Source of the DNA: Hevea brasiliensis
Taxonomy: Eukaryota > Streptophyta > Magnoliopsida > Malpighiales > Euphorbiaceae
Length of the DNA stretch: 64,000 nt
Direction of reading: 5' to 3'
NCBI RefSeq assembly: GCF_030052815.1
Contig: NC_079509.1
Location: 43,146,750 to 43,210,749 of the forward strand
The translations under genes were made by a program, and so were the position numbers. How positions within the stretch are numbered: the first letter of the stretch is position 1; every line of letters starts with the position of its first letter. Below, one piece after another: positions 31,396 to 42,429 of this stretch. The notes below the pieces were generated by a model. It saw only the letters and a list, made by a program, of their open reading frames with translations, was not told where the DNA came from and did not search any database.

Positions 31396-34300
31396 TGTAA
31401 CACCCTCCCTGTAGCAACTCCACACATTCTACTGTTCCGGTGACTAGTGTCGATCTAGACAGCTAGAACGTCCGAAAAAATATTTAAACTAAAGTGAGGA
31501 ACCATAATTAACTCAAATATTAATAAGAAAAATTTTAGAAATAAAATACAACCAAGTTAAATGAGCCAGTGCCCTAGCGATAGGTAACCCGGTGGGAAGT
31601 TACGGTTCTTGCAACTAGGAGCCCTAGACCCGAGAGAAAATTCATAAATTATTTTTGGGACTTCAGAGAAGAGTCATGGAGGTTTCTATGGCATTAAAAT
31701 GCCAAGAAAATGCTTAAAATAATTTTTCAATCGGTACAGACAATTTTGGTCTGTTAAGCCAATCGGAGGGCATTTTGGTCATTTCGTCTTCAGAGATGAT
31801 TTTTGGCCGACTTGTCCAGTTAAGTAAATAATTATTATGACATAAAATATGAATAAATATTGCTACAAATTAAATTGAAATTGAGTAGAAAAGAAAAGAA
31901 AAAGAAAATGGAATTAAATTAGATTTATGGCATAGGATGACATCATTAAAAAGCTTCCCACCAATTAGAAATTGACAAGCCAATTAAAATGAGATAAATA
32001 CGACTAAAATGAAGTAAAAAAAAAAACACAAATTCTGCAATTCTCTTCCCATTTCAACCGTGCTCCTTCCTCTCACTCCTTCCACCATTGTTGATCAAAA
32101 CTTCTCACTAGAATTCCTTAATAAACCACCATATGATTTTAATCTTGCTTCACAAAACCTCTTCCTCACACCTTAAACAACATCTAGCTAGAAAAAAGAA
32201 GAAGGAAAAAGGGAGATTTGGGAACTTGGAAGAGAGATCAAAAGAGGTTAGTGCATGTTAATTACTTAATCTTGTTTATTCCTTAAAATTTAGTTTGAAT
32301 ATGAACAAATAATTAAGAAATTGAGTTAAATCATGTGTGAAATTGAGAATGGAATTTTGGCTAGCTTTATTGGAGTGGTAGTTGATGGTTTTGATCGATT
32401 TTAAATGGCTTATAAATGGTGTTGATGTGTAGACATAAACTTGAAATGGATTAGTATGCCTAATTGACATGTGTTGTGTCAACCTTGAATTGGAGCTAGG
32501 GTTTGGACACAAAAACTTAGATCTTGTTCATGTGATGGTGAATGAAAGTTTAAATGTCAATTAGTGACCATTTGGCTATGTATGATGAAGAATTGAAGTG
32601 AGTTGTAGCTTGGGATTTGAGTTTGGCTGAGCTGCCTTGTGTGATCTGTAGGTCTAGATGTGAGTCCAGCCTATTTGGGTAGCTATAACTTGGGTTATGT
32701 AGGTTCAATTGGTGCAAAGACAATTGGACATGAAAATAGACACATAATGGCACAACTTTGGTATAGAAACCTTGCCCAAAAAACCAAACCAAGTTGACCT
32801 AAAAATTGCCCCAATCCGGGTGACTTGCATTCTGCCTGGGCAAAATGACCAAATGAATAGTGTTTATTCATTTGGTCATAACTCAATGTAGAAAGGTCCA
32901 ATTGAACTGAAATTTTACCAACATAAAACTGAGATATAGACCTACAACTTTCATGAAGAACACAAATCCAAATTCTGATCATAACCTAGTCAAATCATAA
33001 ACCAAACTTAGGTTACCAAATCTAGCAGAACCAGTTTTGCCCAAAATTTTGGATTCTATCCAATCTGGCCAGTTATGGTGTTTAGGCCATAACTTGAGCT
33101 ACAAAACTCCAAATGGAGTGATTCAAAAAAGGAAATGTAACTAGACAAAATAAGGAACAACTTTCATGAAGACAAACAGTAAACATAAGGCTTGAAATCT
33201 GAAAATTTTTAACAACTAGCACTAAGCTTAGAAATGGTATTGGTAACTAATACCAACAATTTTAGAATGCAAAATGTGGTATGTTGGGAGTATTAGAACC
33301 AATGTACCTATTGTCCATGCAAAAGTCAACATTTTAGTTGACTAATGAAATGAATAGTAACATGCCCTAGTACACCTTGCAAGATTGGTTTGGATAGGTT
33401 GGCATGCCAATAGGGTTTAGTTAGTAGTACTGCACATGGCATTATGCCATTCTGTGATTTCATGGCTATTAGCCATTCTGACATTGTGTTGATGCTTGGC
33501 CTTGTGCCTAATGTTATTACAGCTTATTAGCTGTTCTGTTGCACACCGGAAGATGCATATGTAATCGATGGTGTGATGGCCCGAGGTACTAGATACCTAG
33601 TGCCAGTTTACCCGTTTATCCAGTCCAGTCATCTAGTATGGGTTACTTGGACAACCAAAAATGAAAGTTGATAAATTTAATGAAATAATGAATATAAAAA
33701 GTACCAAATAAATAAGACTACCAATAATTATTAAAAATTTGTCTGCATGAGACATCAATATACTAACTGCATATTTATTTTTTTTATTAGTTTTTTTTAT
33801 TTTATTATTGGCACCAGTAAGCATTATTGCTTAGCGCGTCGCTTTTTGCCATGCGTAGGTTCTGGAGAGACAGACAGAGAGCCCAGCAGACCACAGACTG
33901 GGTGAGGTCACAGATCTGCCTAGAGTCAGAGTCACCTCTCATCTACAGTGCATTAGTGGTAGGACCTTTAGGCCCCTTTTGAAATTATGTTTTTGCATTT
34001 TGTAATAGGTAGTAGTTTGTGATTTGTAAATTATGAACTCATGTAAATAGTAAATTTATGTAATCATATGTTGATGTACATATTTTGAAGAATTTTGTTA
34101 ATTAATATAATTTTAGAATATCTTCATAAAATTTTAGTTGATTTTGAATTTGAATGAAATTGTGGATTAATGTTGAGAACTTGAAATGATTGCTAATGTT
34201 GAGACCATGTTGATGGTTATTGGAGTTTTAGAATGATTGGAAATGATTATTGGAAGTGTTTTTCACAGGTTTCGAAGAACTATTTTTCCATTTTTAGCCG

Positions 34301-34519
34301 GTACTCTACCGAATTTTCTATAAAATTTTCGGAACCTCAATTAAATTATAATTTCAATAAATGACTTAAATGAATTATATTTCATAAATTGTACTTCATA
34401 ACTATGAAAAAAATAAATTATGAAGAATAAAAAAAATAATTGAATTAAAATAGGGTGTTTCGGTACACTGCGTGGCCTATCTTACTCGGCTACACTGTAG
34501 ACGAGTAAGGGGTGTCACA
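31396..34519 (+). mobile_element. Solo LTR 'V' (TGTAACACCC...GGGTGTCACA) with perfect target duplication
   Basis: Starts TGTAACACCC at 31396 and ends GGTGTCACA at 34519 (3124 bases). It is flanked on both sides by agtta (31391-31395 and 34520-34524). The termini form an extended imperfect inverted repeat. No internal region or pol is present, so it is a solo LTR left by LTR-LTR recombination. It is related to LTRs W, X, Y and Z and shares with Z a hairpin array near 33436-33598. Minus-strand ORFs at 32276-32982 show no domain. Confidence 0.85.
33436..33598 (+). other. Hairpin array in solo LTR V
   Basis: Consecutive perfect inverted repeats are ATGGC/GCCAT (33436-33450), ATGGCT/AGCCAT (33462-33476) and ACAGCT/AGCTGT (33519-33534), with a weaker GGC/GCC at 33498-33508. 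A CACACC...GGTGTG stem (33542-33575) and AGGTA/TACCT (33584-33598) follow. Most early units are followed by ttctg. Confidence 0.6.
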
Positions 34520-34648
34520 AGTTATAACAGCGAGGAATATTCCTTCAAAAAGATGCTTCAAAAAGGTGCCAGCAGCATATTTCACTCATCATGTGTGTGG
34601 AACAGATGCATGTACATGGGTTGGATCTGGTGCATGCATGTCCACAGG

Positions 34649-35786
34649 TTATTCCATGTAACCTAATAGCACTTGCTCACTTCCAAGCTTAATTTTCACC
34701 AAATTTAATCCTTTACAATTTTCTTCATGCCATTTCAGCTTATAATCCTTACTCCTTAAGAATTCACAAATTAAATTCTGAAGTGATTTAGCTCTAGCTC
34801 TAGTAATTGGCCCTTGGATGAAATCCTTGGGCATGGATGTAGCTTGATTCTCATCATTCCCCTCCTCTTCAAAAGATTCATCCTCGAATCTGTTTCTGCA
34901 TCAACACAAGGAGATAAATTAGCAACACTAAAGGTGGCACTGACATTATACTCACCGAGCAAGTTTATTTTGTAGGCATTATCATTAATTTTGGTCAACA
35001 CTTGGAAAGGCCCATCACATCTTGGTTATAATTTTGATTTCCTTCGAGAGGGAAACCTCTCTTTGCGCAAGTGAACCCATACCCAATCTCCAAGTTGAAA
35101 TGTAACTTTCTTCCTTCCTTTGTTGGCTTGACTATCATATTTTTCATTTTTCTTTTCAATTTGAAGCTTGGCTTGTTCATGGATTTTCTTCATCAATTCT
35201 GCTTTTCTTTTTCCATCTAAACTAGCAAGCTCATTCACAGGCAAAGGTAAAAGATCCAAAGGAGTTAAAGGATTAAAACCATACACAATTTTAAATGGAG
35301 AATAGCTAGTAGAAGAATGCACATTTCTATTGTATGCAAATTTAACAAGTGGAATGCAATCTTTCCATGACTTCAAATTTTGCTTAACCATAGCATGCAA
35401 AAGAGTAGTTAGTGTTTTATTTACTACTTTAGTTTGACCATCGGTTTGTGGGTGACTAGTGGTGGAAAATAACAATTTGGTGCCCAATTTTCCCCACAAA
35501 ACCTTCCAAAAATGACTAAAGGAATTTAACATCTCTATCACTAACTAAACTCTTGGGTATGCCATGCAACCTAACAATATCTCTAAAGAATAAATTTGCA
35601 ACATTTGTAACATCATCAGTTTTATGGCATGGAATAAAATGTGCCATTTTGGAAAACCTGTCAACAACAACAAAAATTGAATCATGGCCTTATTTAGACC
35701 TAGGTAATCCTAACACAAAATCCATAAACAAATGAACCCAAGGATCACTAGGGGTAGGTAAAGGGGTATACAAACCTTGTGGCAAA
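34649..35786 (-). pseudogene. int: Integrase C-terminal half of element G (catalytic Glu replaced)
   Basis: Minus-strand pieces read [10 protein letters not shown] (first Asp), [29 protein letters not shown] (second Asp), then [15 protein letters not shown], where the catalytic Glu of GQTEVVN is Lys. [39 protein letters not shown] and PITRARAKSLQ follow as the C-terminal part of this common plant gypsy type. A stop near 35693 and shifts near 35530 and 35010 break it. The N-terminal zinc finger and everything upstream are absent because element X starts at 35787. Confidence 0.8.
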
Positions 35787-37049
35787 TGTCACACCTTACC
35801 CCTCCGTAAGGCATAATATGATCCCGTAGCATACCTAATGAATTACCAAACTTCGCCTACTGATAACTCATTAAATACACTACAAGGGATTTTAAACGTT
35901 TTCTTATTTCTTTTTACACTGGTGAGCACTTTTGATAGGTATAATTTTTTTTTTTTAATTTGAAGTGAACCAATTAACAAATATGAAGTATCAATAATTT
36001 CTGTAAAAATTTTGGCAGAGTGCCATCTGTATTTTGAATAAAACAGTTCTTCAAAAACTTGTAAAAAGCACTTCCAATATATTTCTTCAATCCCAAACTC
36101 CAATAATAGTTCAACACAATAAATTTCTCAACATTTGTCAACTCAATTTAACATCAAATTTCCAGTGTTTCCAAAAGCTGAGATAAGAGAAATATGTCAC
36201 AATATTTTTACAGGCCAAAATAATTTATAATTTCAGTTTTTAGCTGCTCAAGACCAGTACAATATATATATACAGTACACATACATTACAACAAAAATTA
36301 CAAAAATATGGTATACTAAATATACCCGGTGAAATCTCAAAATGTAGCACAAGCAGCCTACTCTGTTGCTCTGTCTGTCTGTCTACCTGCGACAGTAATG
36401 AAAAACTATTGCTGAGTAAAATTTACTCAGTGGTGCACAATAACAATTTAAAATACGGTATATAAAACTTTTATTGACAATTTACAATTCAAACAATTCA
36501 TAATTTTTCAAAGCTCACATAACACAAATTTGATCAAATAATTGAATAACACAGTGTTGCCAATCAATAACACAACTTAGGTCATGACACAAACTTTTTC
36601 GAACATGCCGTGTTGTACACCACGACAAGGCATACTCACCCAACTAATCGAAATCAATGAGGGAGATGGCTAGCTAGCTAATGAGAACTCATCCATACTC
36701 ACCTCAGACTGACAAGTCAAAGAGGGAGGAATATAGTTTTACTCACCCCATAAATGGAGGAGGAACATAGTAATATTGTCATACCAAGTATGAATCAAAA
36801 CAATTCCAAATCACCATATTTAAATATTTCATACAAGCCATAAATCATATTTTATCTCAAAATTTCCACTTACAAAGTAGGCAACACAATAATTTCCAAA
36901 TAAAATTCCCAAAGTTAAACAATAAAAAATTATTCATAACTCAATTTTCCAAATAAATTTTCTGGTAAAAGCAGTGAATATAAAAAGTATTATGCACAGA
37001 CCTCGGATGAGTCGCCTCTTGGCCTTGACTCAATGTTTCTTATGCTCTT
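35787..37049 (-). repeat. 3' LTR of element X, left segment
   Basis: Begins TGTCACACCTTACCCC at 35787 (the LTR end on the minus strand) and matches 53866-55090 with about 6-7 percent differences by eye. The 5 bases before it, gcaaa (35782-35786), are the expected target duplication; the partner is outside the window. A segment of about 34 bases around 36645-36680 is absent in the other copy. The LTR resumes at 49490 after the Athila insertion. Confidence 0.8.
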
Positions 37050-38646
37050 TGTTTCACTATTTTGCAATTACCGCAGGTGCACGTATTGCTAACAAGTAAT
37101 AAAGTGATAAGTAGAGTATCGTTCCCACGAGGAATTTTTGTTTAGCAAGTACCAATCTACATAGAAATCTTGACTGTCTAGGCTATCGAATACTTAGGGA
37201 ATCAAGTTTGTTAACTTTAAATACTAAAATGGTAAACTTAAAACGAAATGATTTATTTGAAGCAATTCTGGAATTAAGATTTCACACTTGAATCATACTA
37301 GGGATGTTATCTCATTTATTTACTGAATTGTGGATCGTTTTCCTTGATGGAAATCAGTCCTAAGCTATCTTAAATCCTCTCTCAAGGCATCTAGGGTGTA
37401 TTCTAATTAACTCGAACCCTACTTTCGTGGTGATCAAATCAATTAAAATCCTTTAAGACCTTTGACTAATTTTTAGGTTCCACAAAGGTATCAGCCTATG
37501 TCTAGGTCAGAATTCCTAGGTTTAAGATCTCGAATTTCTAATGTTAATCTTCACCTTTCAGTCCTTCAATTAACATCTATAATCATAGCTAAGTGGGTAC
37601 CAACACATAGCATGCATTAAGATCACAAGAAATTAAATCAAGAAATGAATCTCAAATCCAATAAATAAAACTCAGTGTTCATCCATAATAATAATTACAA
37701 GAGCTACTCTCCCAAATCCAGAATAAAAAAAATACTCACTCATGATGAGTTCAGCAAATGTCATGACAAAAAGTAAAAACAATAAAAAGGGAGAGTTATG
37801 CAAAAGAAATAAAATAATAAAATTCTGTCTAAGGAGATGAAACGAAGGAACCAAAGAGAGTTTCAGCTTTGATCTTATGGAGCTTCAGCTGAAAGACTTC
37901 TTTTGGTACTGAAGTAGAGCACGACAACAGCAACCTTCAACAGCATTCCTGATGATAGTGGCCGCCCTCTTTCCCAGTGTTTTCTTTTCTATTTATATTA
38001 GTTGCCCTAGGGTTAGGTCATTTTGAGTCCAAAAGGCTTTAGGAGTCTTGTTAGAACCCGAAAATAGGAGGGGAATTCGAGTCAGAAAACAAGCTATAGC
38101 ATAGTACACGGCCCGTGTGTCACTATACGGGTCTCTCAAAGTAGGGCCATGTAACTTGCTGGAGGAGAATCGCGTGGTCTTATTTTGGCACAGAAAGTTA
38201 CACGAGTTTGTGCCAACTACACGGGCCGTGTACTTTTGTTCCCATAAAGTTCTTCAAGCTTGCGCCCGGCAAAGACTTACACGGGTCCTTGCAGACTTAC
38301 ACGGGTCTACTTACACGACCTGTGTACTTTGTGTTTCTCATCGATTCTCTTGGCTTTCTTCTGGAAGGGAGTTACACGGGTCTGGTGCTTGGTTTACACG
38401 ACCCGTGTACTTTGTATCAGTAGCAATTCTTTGTCTTTTTACCTCTCCAGGCTTTCCTTTGCACATCCATCATTTGGGGCTTCACCAAAACACCTAAAAT
38501 AATGCAGAAAACATGGAATTAAGGGCTTGGCAATAGAATTTATGAAAACTAATGAAATCAACTATTATGCATGAAAGTACTTGTCTAAATGCTATGATTT
38601 AGAATACAAATGTGCTTAAAAACATGTATACAATTCAAGTGTATCA
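37050..38646 (-). repeat. Athila 3' LTR
   Basis: Starts TGTTTCACTATTTTGC and ends ...gtgtatca. On the minus strand a cluster of TACACGGsCCGTGTA-like palindromes (38103-38412) precedes a TATAAATA box at 37997-37990, giving U3 on the right and R-U5 on the left. Plus-strand ORFs in the palindrome cluster have no support as genes. Confidence 0.88.
37990..37997 (-). promoter_or_regulatory. TATA box, Athila 3' LTR
   Basis: The minus strand reads TATAAATA. The same box occurs at 48834-48841 in the other LTR. The nearest ACACGG-type palindrome is about 106 bases upstream. Confidence 0.6.
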
Positions 38647-40162
38647 AATACCCCAAAACTCAAACTTTTGCTTGTCCTCAAGCAAAACAAAACTTTGGTT
38701 TAAAGCATATTTCAGGGGATACTTAGGAATACAACCATCTATTTAATAAGCATGAAATTGAACTCCTCCAACCTTCATACTGATTTCCCTCTTTCAAGGC
38801 ATAAGGGTTCTAACAGCTGCCTGTTTGGAACTCCACCTCATTTTATGGTGTTTCGACTAATTATTCCTCTATACAAGACCATTAATAAGCCACAAATAAC
38901 CTGTTTTATTGGGGTAGAATTAAGAAACACTAACTCCACCAATTCTGCCTCTTTCGTAAGTAATTGAGATGAAGTGTTTCAATTCTAACTCCATATGCAT
39001 ATCTCAAATTTCTATCTCCACTAGTGTAGCATGCGCTTTTCAAAAGATCAAAAGGTCTTTAAAAGGGTTGTGATGGGGCTAAGGGGGTAATGACTTGGCT
39101 GCCAATGAAAGGATTTTAGGGAATGCAAATGTATGCATAAAATCTAAGTATACTGAGTTTATTTCTACATAATTTGTATGGAAAGGAAGGGCTTTTAGCT
39201 TTTTATACTGTTAAGCATGCTTCCATGACACTTATCTTGGGACTTCTTTTCTTTTTTTTTCCTTTTTGTTTTGTCCTCTCCCCCAAACTCATTGCTTTTG
39301 CTGGGTTGGAAAGGCAATTGTTTTTTTCAAATCAATTGCACACTCGCATTCTTTCTTGAGTTCCACATCCTCTCTTCATTTTCTTTATGCATTTTGCTTC
39401 CTCAAAGGGTATGGTAGGTATTTAGGTTAGGGGCTAGGTAAATAATATGGGTAAGCAATAAATTCTAAGGGATAAATATAGGCTTCAAGTTGGCTACAAG
39501 GGATATATTTTAATTAAGGGTGGCTAAAGCTTAGTTAGGTTATATCAAAGAATGCCTTAATCATCTCTTCATTAAACGTATGCTAGGATTTCACCTTGAT
39601 AGGTCTGAGAGATATGTTTTAGAGTTAGTGAAGCAATTTTTGAGTTTGCTTGTATTTCAAAATTTGTTCTCCTAATTTTGTAAGTTTAATGTGATAAATT
39701 AAGAGTTATGAAGAGGTTTAGCCAGCCTAGTTCCATAAAAGAGATTAGCTTCTTCACAAACAACATGTTAGAATCCCTTTTTGCCCATCTAGATACGTTC
39801 ATTCCTCTATCCCGTGGAGTCCAATTATAGTGCTAAGTTTCACAATTTACAATCCAAAAATTTTCATGTAGCTGAATTTGATACACATGAATAATGTAGC
39901 TGAATTTAAATAATGCAATGATTTGCATGTAATGATATGCAAGTGCAAATGTAGCCCCCCCCAAACTCAAATCAGACATTGTCCTCGATGTCAATATAAT
40001 GTGCAAGATTGGATGATGCATACAACAATTTTAAGGAAGCATAATATTTATTAAACATGGAAAATTTTTGAACATAAAGCAAATAAAAGAGACCTATGGT
40101 TTTAAGTTAGGACTAGGGCATGTAAGATATTACAATGAAGATCATATCCTATAGTCCTATCT
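38647..40162 (-). other. Athila non-coding region between env-position gene and 3' LTR
   Basis: No credible frame in 1.5 kb. Two polypurine-like tracts are present on the minus strand. One lies beside the LTR (38650-38660, gagttttggggta). The other is a stronger G8 tract at 39955-39962 preceded by gagttt. Each is preceded, in minus orientation, by a similar sequence (cttgaggacaa / catcgaggacaat). Confidence 0.6.
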
Positions 40163-41471
40163 TTAAAAGGCCTCTGATGATGATGATGGTGATCCTTGCT
40201 CCTCTTCCTCCTCATCCTCCTCATTTAGTTTGTCCATTAGAATGTCCAGCTTGTTATGTGCTGCCTGGAGGTTGTCCTCGATAGCTCGCATCCCTCCGTA
40301 TATTATGGTCTCCATGCACTGCAGGTATGCAAGGACTGGGTCTATTGGTGTGGTGTGTATGGAAGCACTCGGACAGGGGACTCTTCGAACATCCTCTCTT
40401 GCCTTTCTTCTTAGGGTTGTGAAGTCTCACTGGGTCCCTCCCTTGCCTCGTCTCTCTAAGGGATGGTGTTTTCTTCGGCATCCACTAAGTAGCATTTGTT
40501 GCCCACCTTCTTACATATCCCCATGGATATGCAAATAGTCTGATCAATTATCGATATTCCAGTAACAAAGCGCAGTCTGTGATGTCCTGGAACAAAGCCA
40601 AAGTCGAGGACAATGGTGGTGACAAGGCCTCCAAGCACTATGTGCCTAGTAGGCTGATGGCAAAGGCATCGGAGATGGTTACACAGGAAAAAGCCAGTGC
40701 TGCACCGCTGCCCAGTGACCATGCACCATAGGAAAAATAATTCACTGGCATTGACAACACCGAGGCTGTCGCCACGGCCCATTATGGTGTGGGCGGCAAA
40801 CCGATGCATGTATCGCAATGTCGGACTAGTGATGCTCATTGATTCAGATTTGCTAGAGTTGTAGAGCTCTGTGTTTGGTGCAATGGAATCCCAAAAGTTG
40901 ATGTTATTGTACAGCATCGGTTCCTTGGGATTTCTTGGTGGTCGGTACTGTCAAAGCAGAAGATGGCGTTGAACTTGTCCATATTCATTACCCGGTCTAC
41001 ACCAAGTAGGCGAAACTCAATTCTGCCCTTGTCTTCCTTGTCGGTGGGCCATAAGTTAGCCTTGAAGATGCCCAAAAATTCCAGTGTTGTGTCTTTGTAG
41101 GCCGGAAATTAGAGTTAGGCGAACCTTGTCCACCCAATGCTATCAAGTAGCCCATTGATTTCTTCTTGCAACACAATTTGCTCTAAAAGTGAAAAATCTA
41201 TGTATTTGATGGAGGATATTTTTCGTGAATGAAGTCGGGTGCACATTGCTTTGTGGGCATCATCTCAAAATCCCCAAGGAATAGAGATTTAGGGTTGTTG
41301 AGTGGGTTGTGGCTGTGGTTGTGGCGGTGGTGGGGCTTGTTGAGATGGTTGTTGAGTGGCTTCCCTTGTTCTTGGGCATTGGGTTGGAGGCTAGGGTGGA
41401 GAAGGTGAGGATTCTCCTCTTTGTCATGAAGAAGAGCCGATTCTTCTTACAGATCTCTTTGCAGGAGCCAT
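40163..41471 (-). pseudogene. Athila ORF-1 / env-position gene
   Basis: Minus-strand ATG at 41471 (MAPAKRSVRRIG), then a broken Pro/Gln-rich N-terminus. A conserved middle follows (40917-41290: KYIDFSLLEQIVLQEEIN, TLEFLGIFKANLWPTDKED). Next is the block LRYMHRFAAHTIMGRGDS ... ELFFLWCMVTG (40720-40830), and finally an acidic, serine-rich tail ending at 40163. These match the Arabidopsis 'Athila ORF-1' family (PF03078-like). In Athila elements this gene lies between integrase and the 3' LTR, where an envelope gene would be. I see no clear signal peptide or fusion segment. Stops (first at the 16th codon) and shifts break it. A TATA box sits 62 bases upstream of the ATG. Confidence 0.7.
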
Positions 41472-41532
41472 GGGTGTGTTTTTGGGGAGAAGAAGAGTAT
41501 GATTTTGGTGAAAGAAGATGAGATTTGAGAGG

Positions 41533-41540
41533 TTTTTATA
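41533..41540 (-). promoter_or_regulatory. Internal TATA box upstream of the Athila env-position gene
   Basis: The minus strand reads TATAAAAA, 62 bases before ATG 41471. A palindrome cluster (41668-42025) lies 128 bases further upstream. This repeats the order found in the LTR promoter. Confidence 0.5.
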
Positions 41541-41667
41541 GGCTAGGAAGGGAGTAGATGAAGGGTTTTGTGTTTATGAAGGGTTTTAATGCTAGGGGTG
41601 TATTTAAAAAGCCATTAAGACTCTTCGTTTCACGCATTTCATGCCCCAGGAGTCACATCTGTGATGA

Positions 41668-42025
41668 GATACACGGGTCGTGTATCACTACACGGGTCTT
41701 GACATGTAGGGCCGTATAAATTTCTGCTTGGAATTTTTGAAATCTATCGTAGTACACGGCCCGTGTAAATTAGCTATGGGACTCGTGTAACTTTCTATCT
41801 CTCTGATTTCTTTATTGGATATGTTACCCGGCCCATGTAAAATTCAAGAAGCCCCGTGTAACTTTCTGTCTCTCAGTTATTCTGCTAGAGACATTACGCG
41901 GTCCGTGTAATTTGGGATATGGACCCGTGTAATTTTCTGCCTCCCAAAGGATTGAGATTGCATGAAATTTATAGACTTCCAGAAAGTTACACGGGGTGTG
42001 TACTATCAGTACACGACCTGTGTAA
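41668..42025. repeat. Cluster of ACACGG/CCGTGT palindromes, LTR-U3-like
   Basis: Contains GATACACGGGTCGTGTATC (41668-41686), AGTACACGGCCCGTGTAA (about 41752) and several decayed copies up to GTACACGACCTGTGTAA (about 42010). The order 'palindrome, tcactacacgggtct, gtagggccrt' is shared with LTR sequence from 38103, so the block appears to be a duplicated piece of U3 placed upstream of the env-position gene. Confidence 0.65.
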
Positions 42026-42429
42026 GTTTTTGGTTTCTCAAATCTTTGGTAAATGAAAAGTTTATAATTTTAACATATGAAATGGATGCAAAGATTAACA
42101 GTAGATTTACTTCCCCGGTTTTGTTCAATTTTCCCTTTTGTGGTTTTGACTTGGTGATTCCCTTCCTCTTTTGATCTCTATTGCCCTTTTTAAGAATCCT
42201 ACAAAATGAAATGCTAATGAGTACGAAATAAAAATTTAATATTGAATAAAAAGAAAAGAAGAAAAGTTCAAAAAAGTTTTGGGTTGCCTCCCAAAGAGCG
42301 CTTGTTTATAGTCTTTAGCTGGACTTCGCTTGTTTATGGTTTATCAGTAGGAGGACTGAGAGTGTAATTTACTCCTGTTTCTATGGGTTCTCCTTGAAAG
42401 TAAGGCTTCAGCCTCTACCCATTTACCTT

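Larger units (their letters stand above)
30700..35786 (-). mobile_element. Ty3/gypsy element 'G', 3' part only (LTR plus end of integrase)
   Basis: Minus-strand integrase C-terminus (34649-35786) is followed by an LTR-like region (about 34646 leftward) containing a TATA box. The LTR is interrupted by solo LTR V (31396-34519). The coding part is cut at 35787 by element X, so the rest of G should lie right of the window. The limits of the LTR are approximate: the right edge is probably at 34646 (minus strand TGTGGACATGC), and the left edge is not seen clearly. Confidence 0.6.

Noticed and set aside
32276..32982. Minus-strand ORFs of 78-95 codons in solo LTR V
   Set aside because: No domain, no promoter, and not shared with the related LTRs.
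38100..38500. Repeated acacgggtc motifs considered as a CRISPR-like array
   Set aside because: Repeats are short, irregularly spaced, palindromic and inside an LTR of a plant retrotransposon; no cas-like genes or uniform spacers.
38117..38502. Overlapping + strand ORFs in the Athila LTR (and 49029-49363)
   Set aside because: All three frames are open because of the repeated motif; no domain, and opposite to the transcription direction of the element.
40230..40538. + strand ORF of 102 codons
   Set aside because: Antisense to the C-terminal part of the Athila env-position gene, whose acidic tail and coiled segment are recognisable on the other strand.
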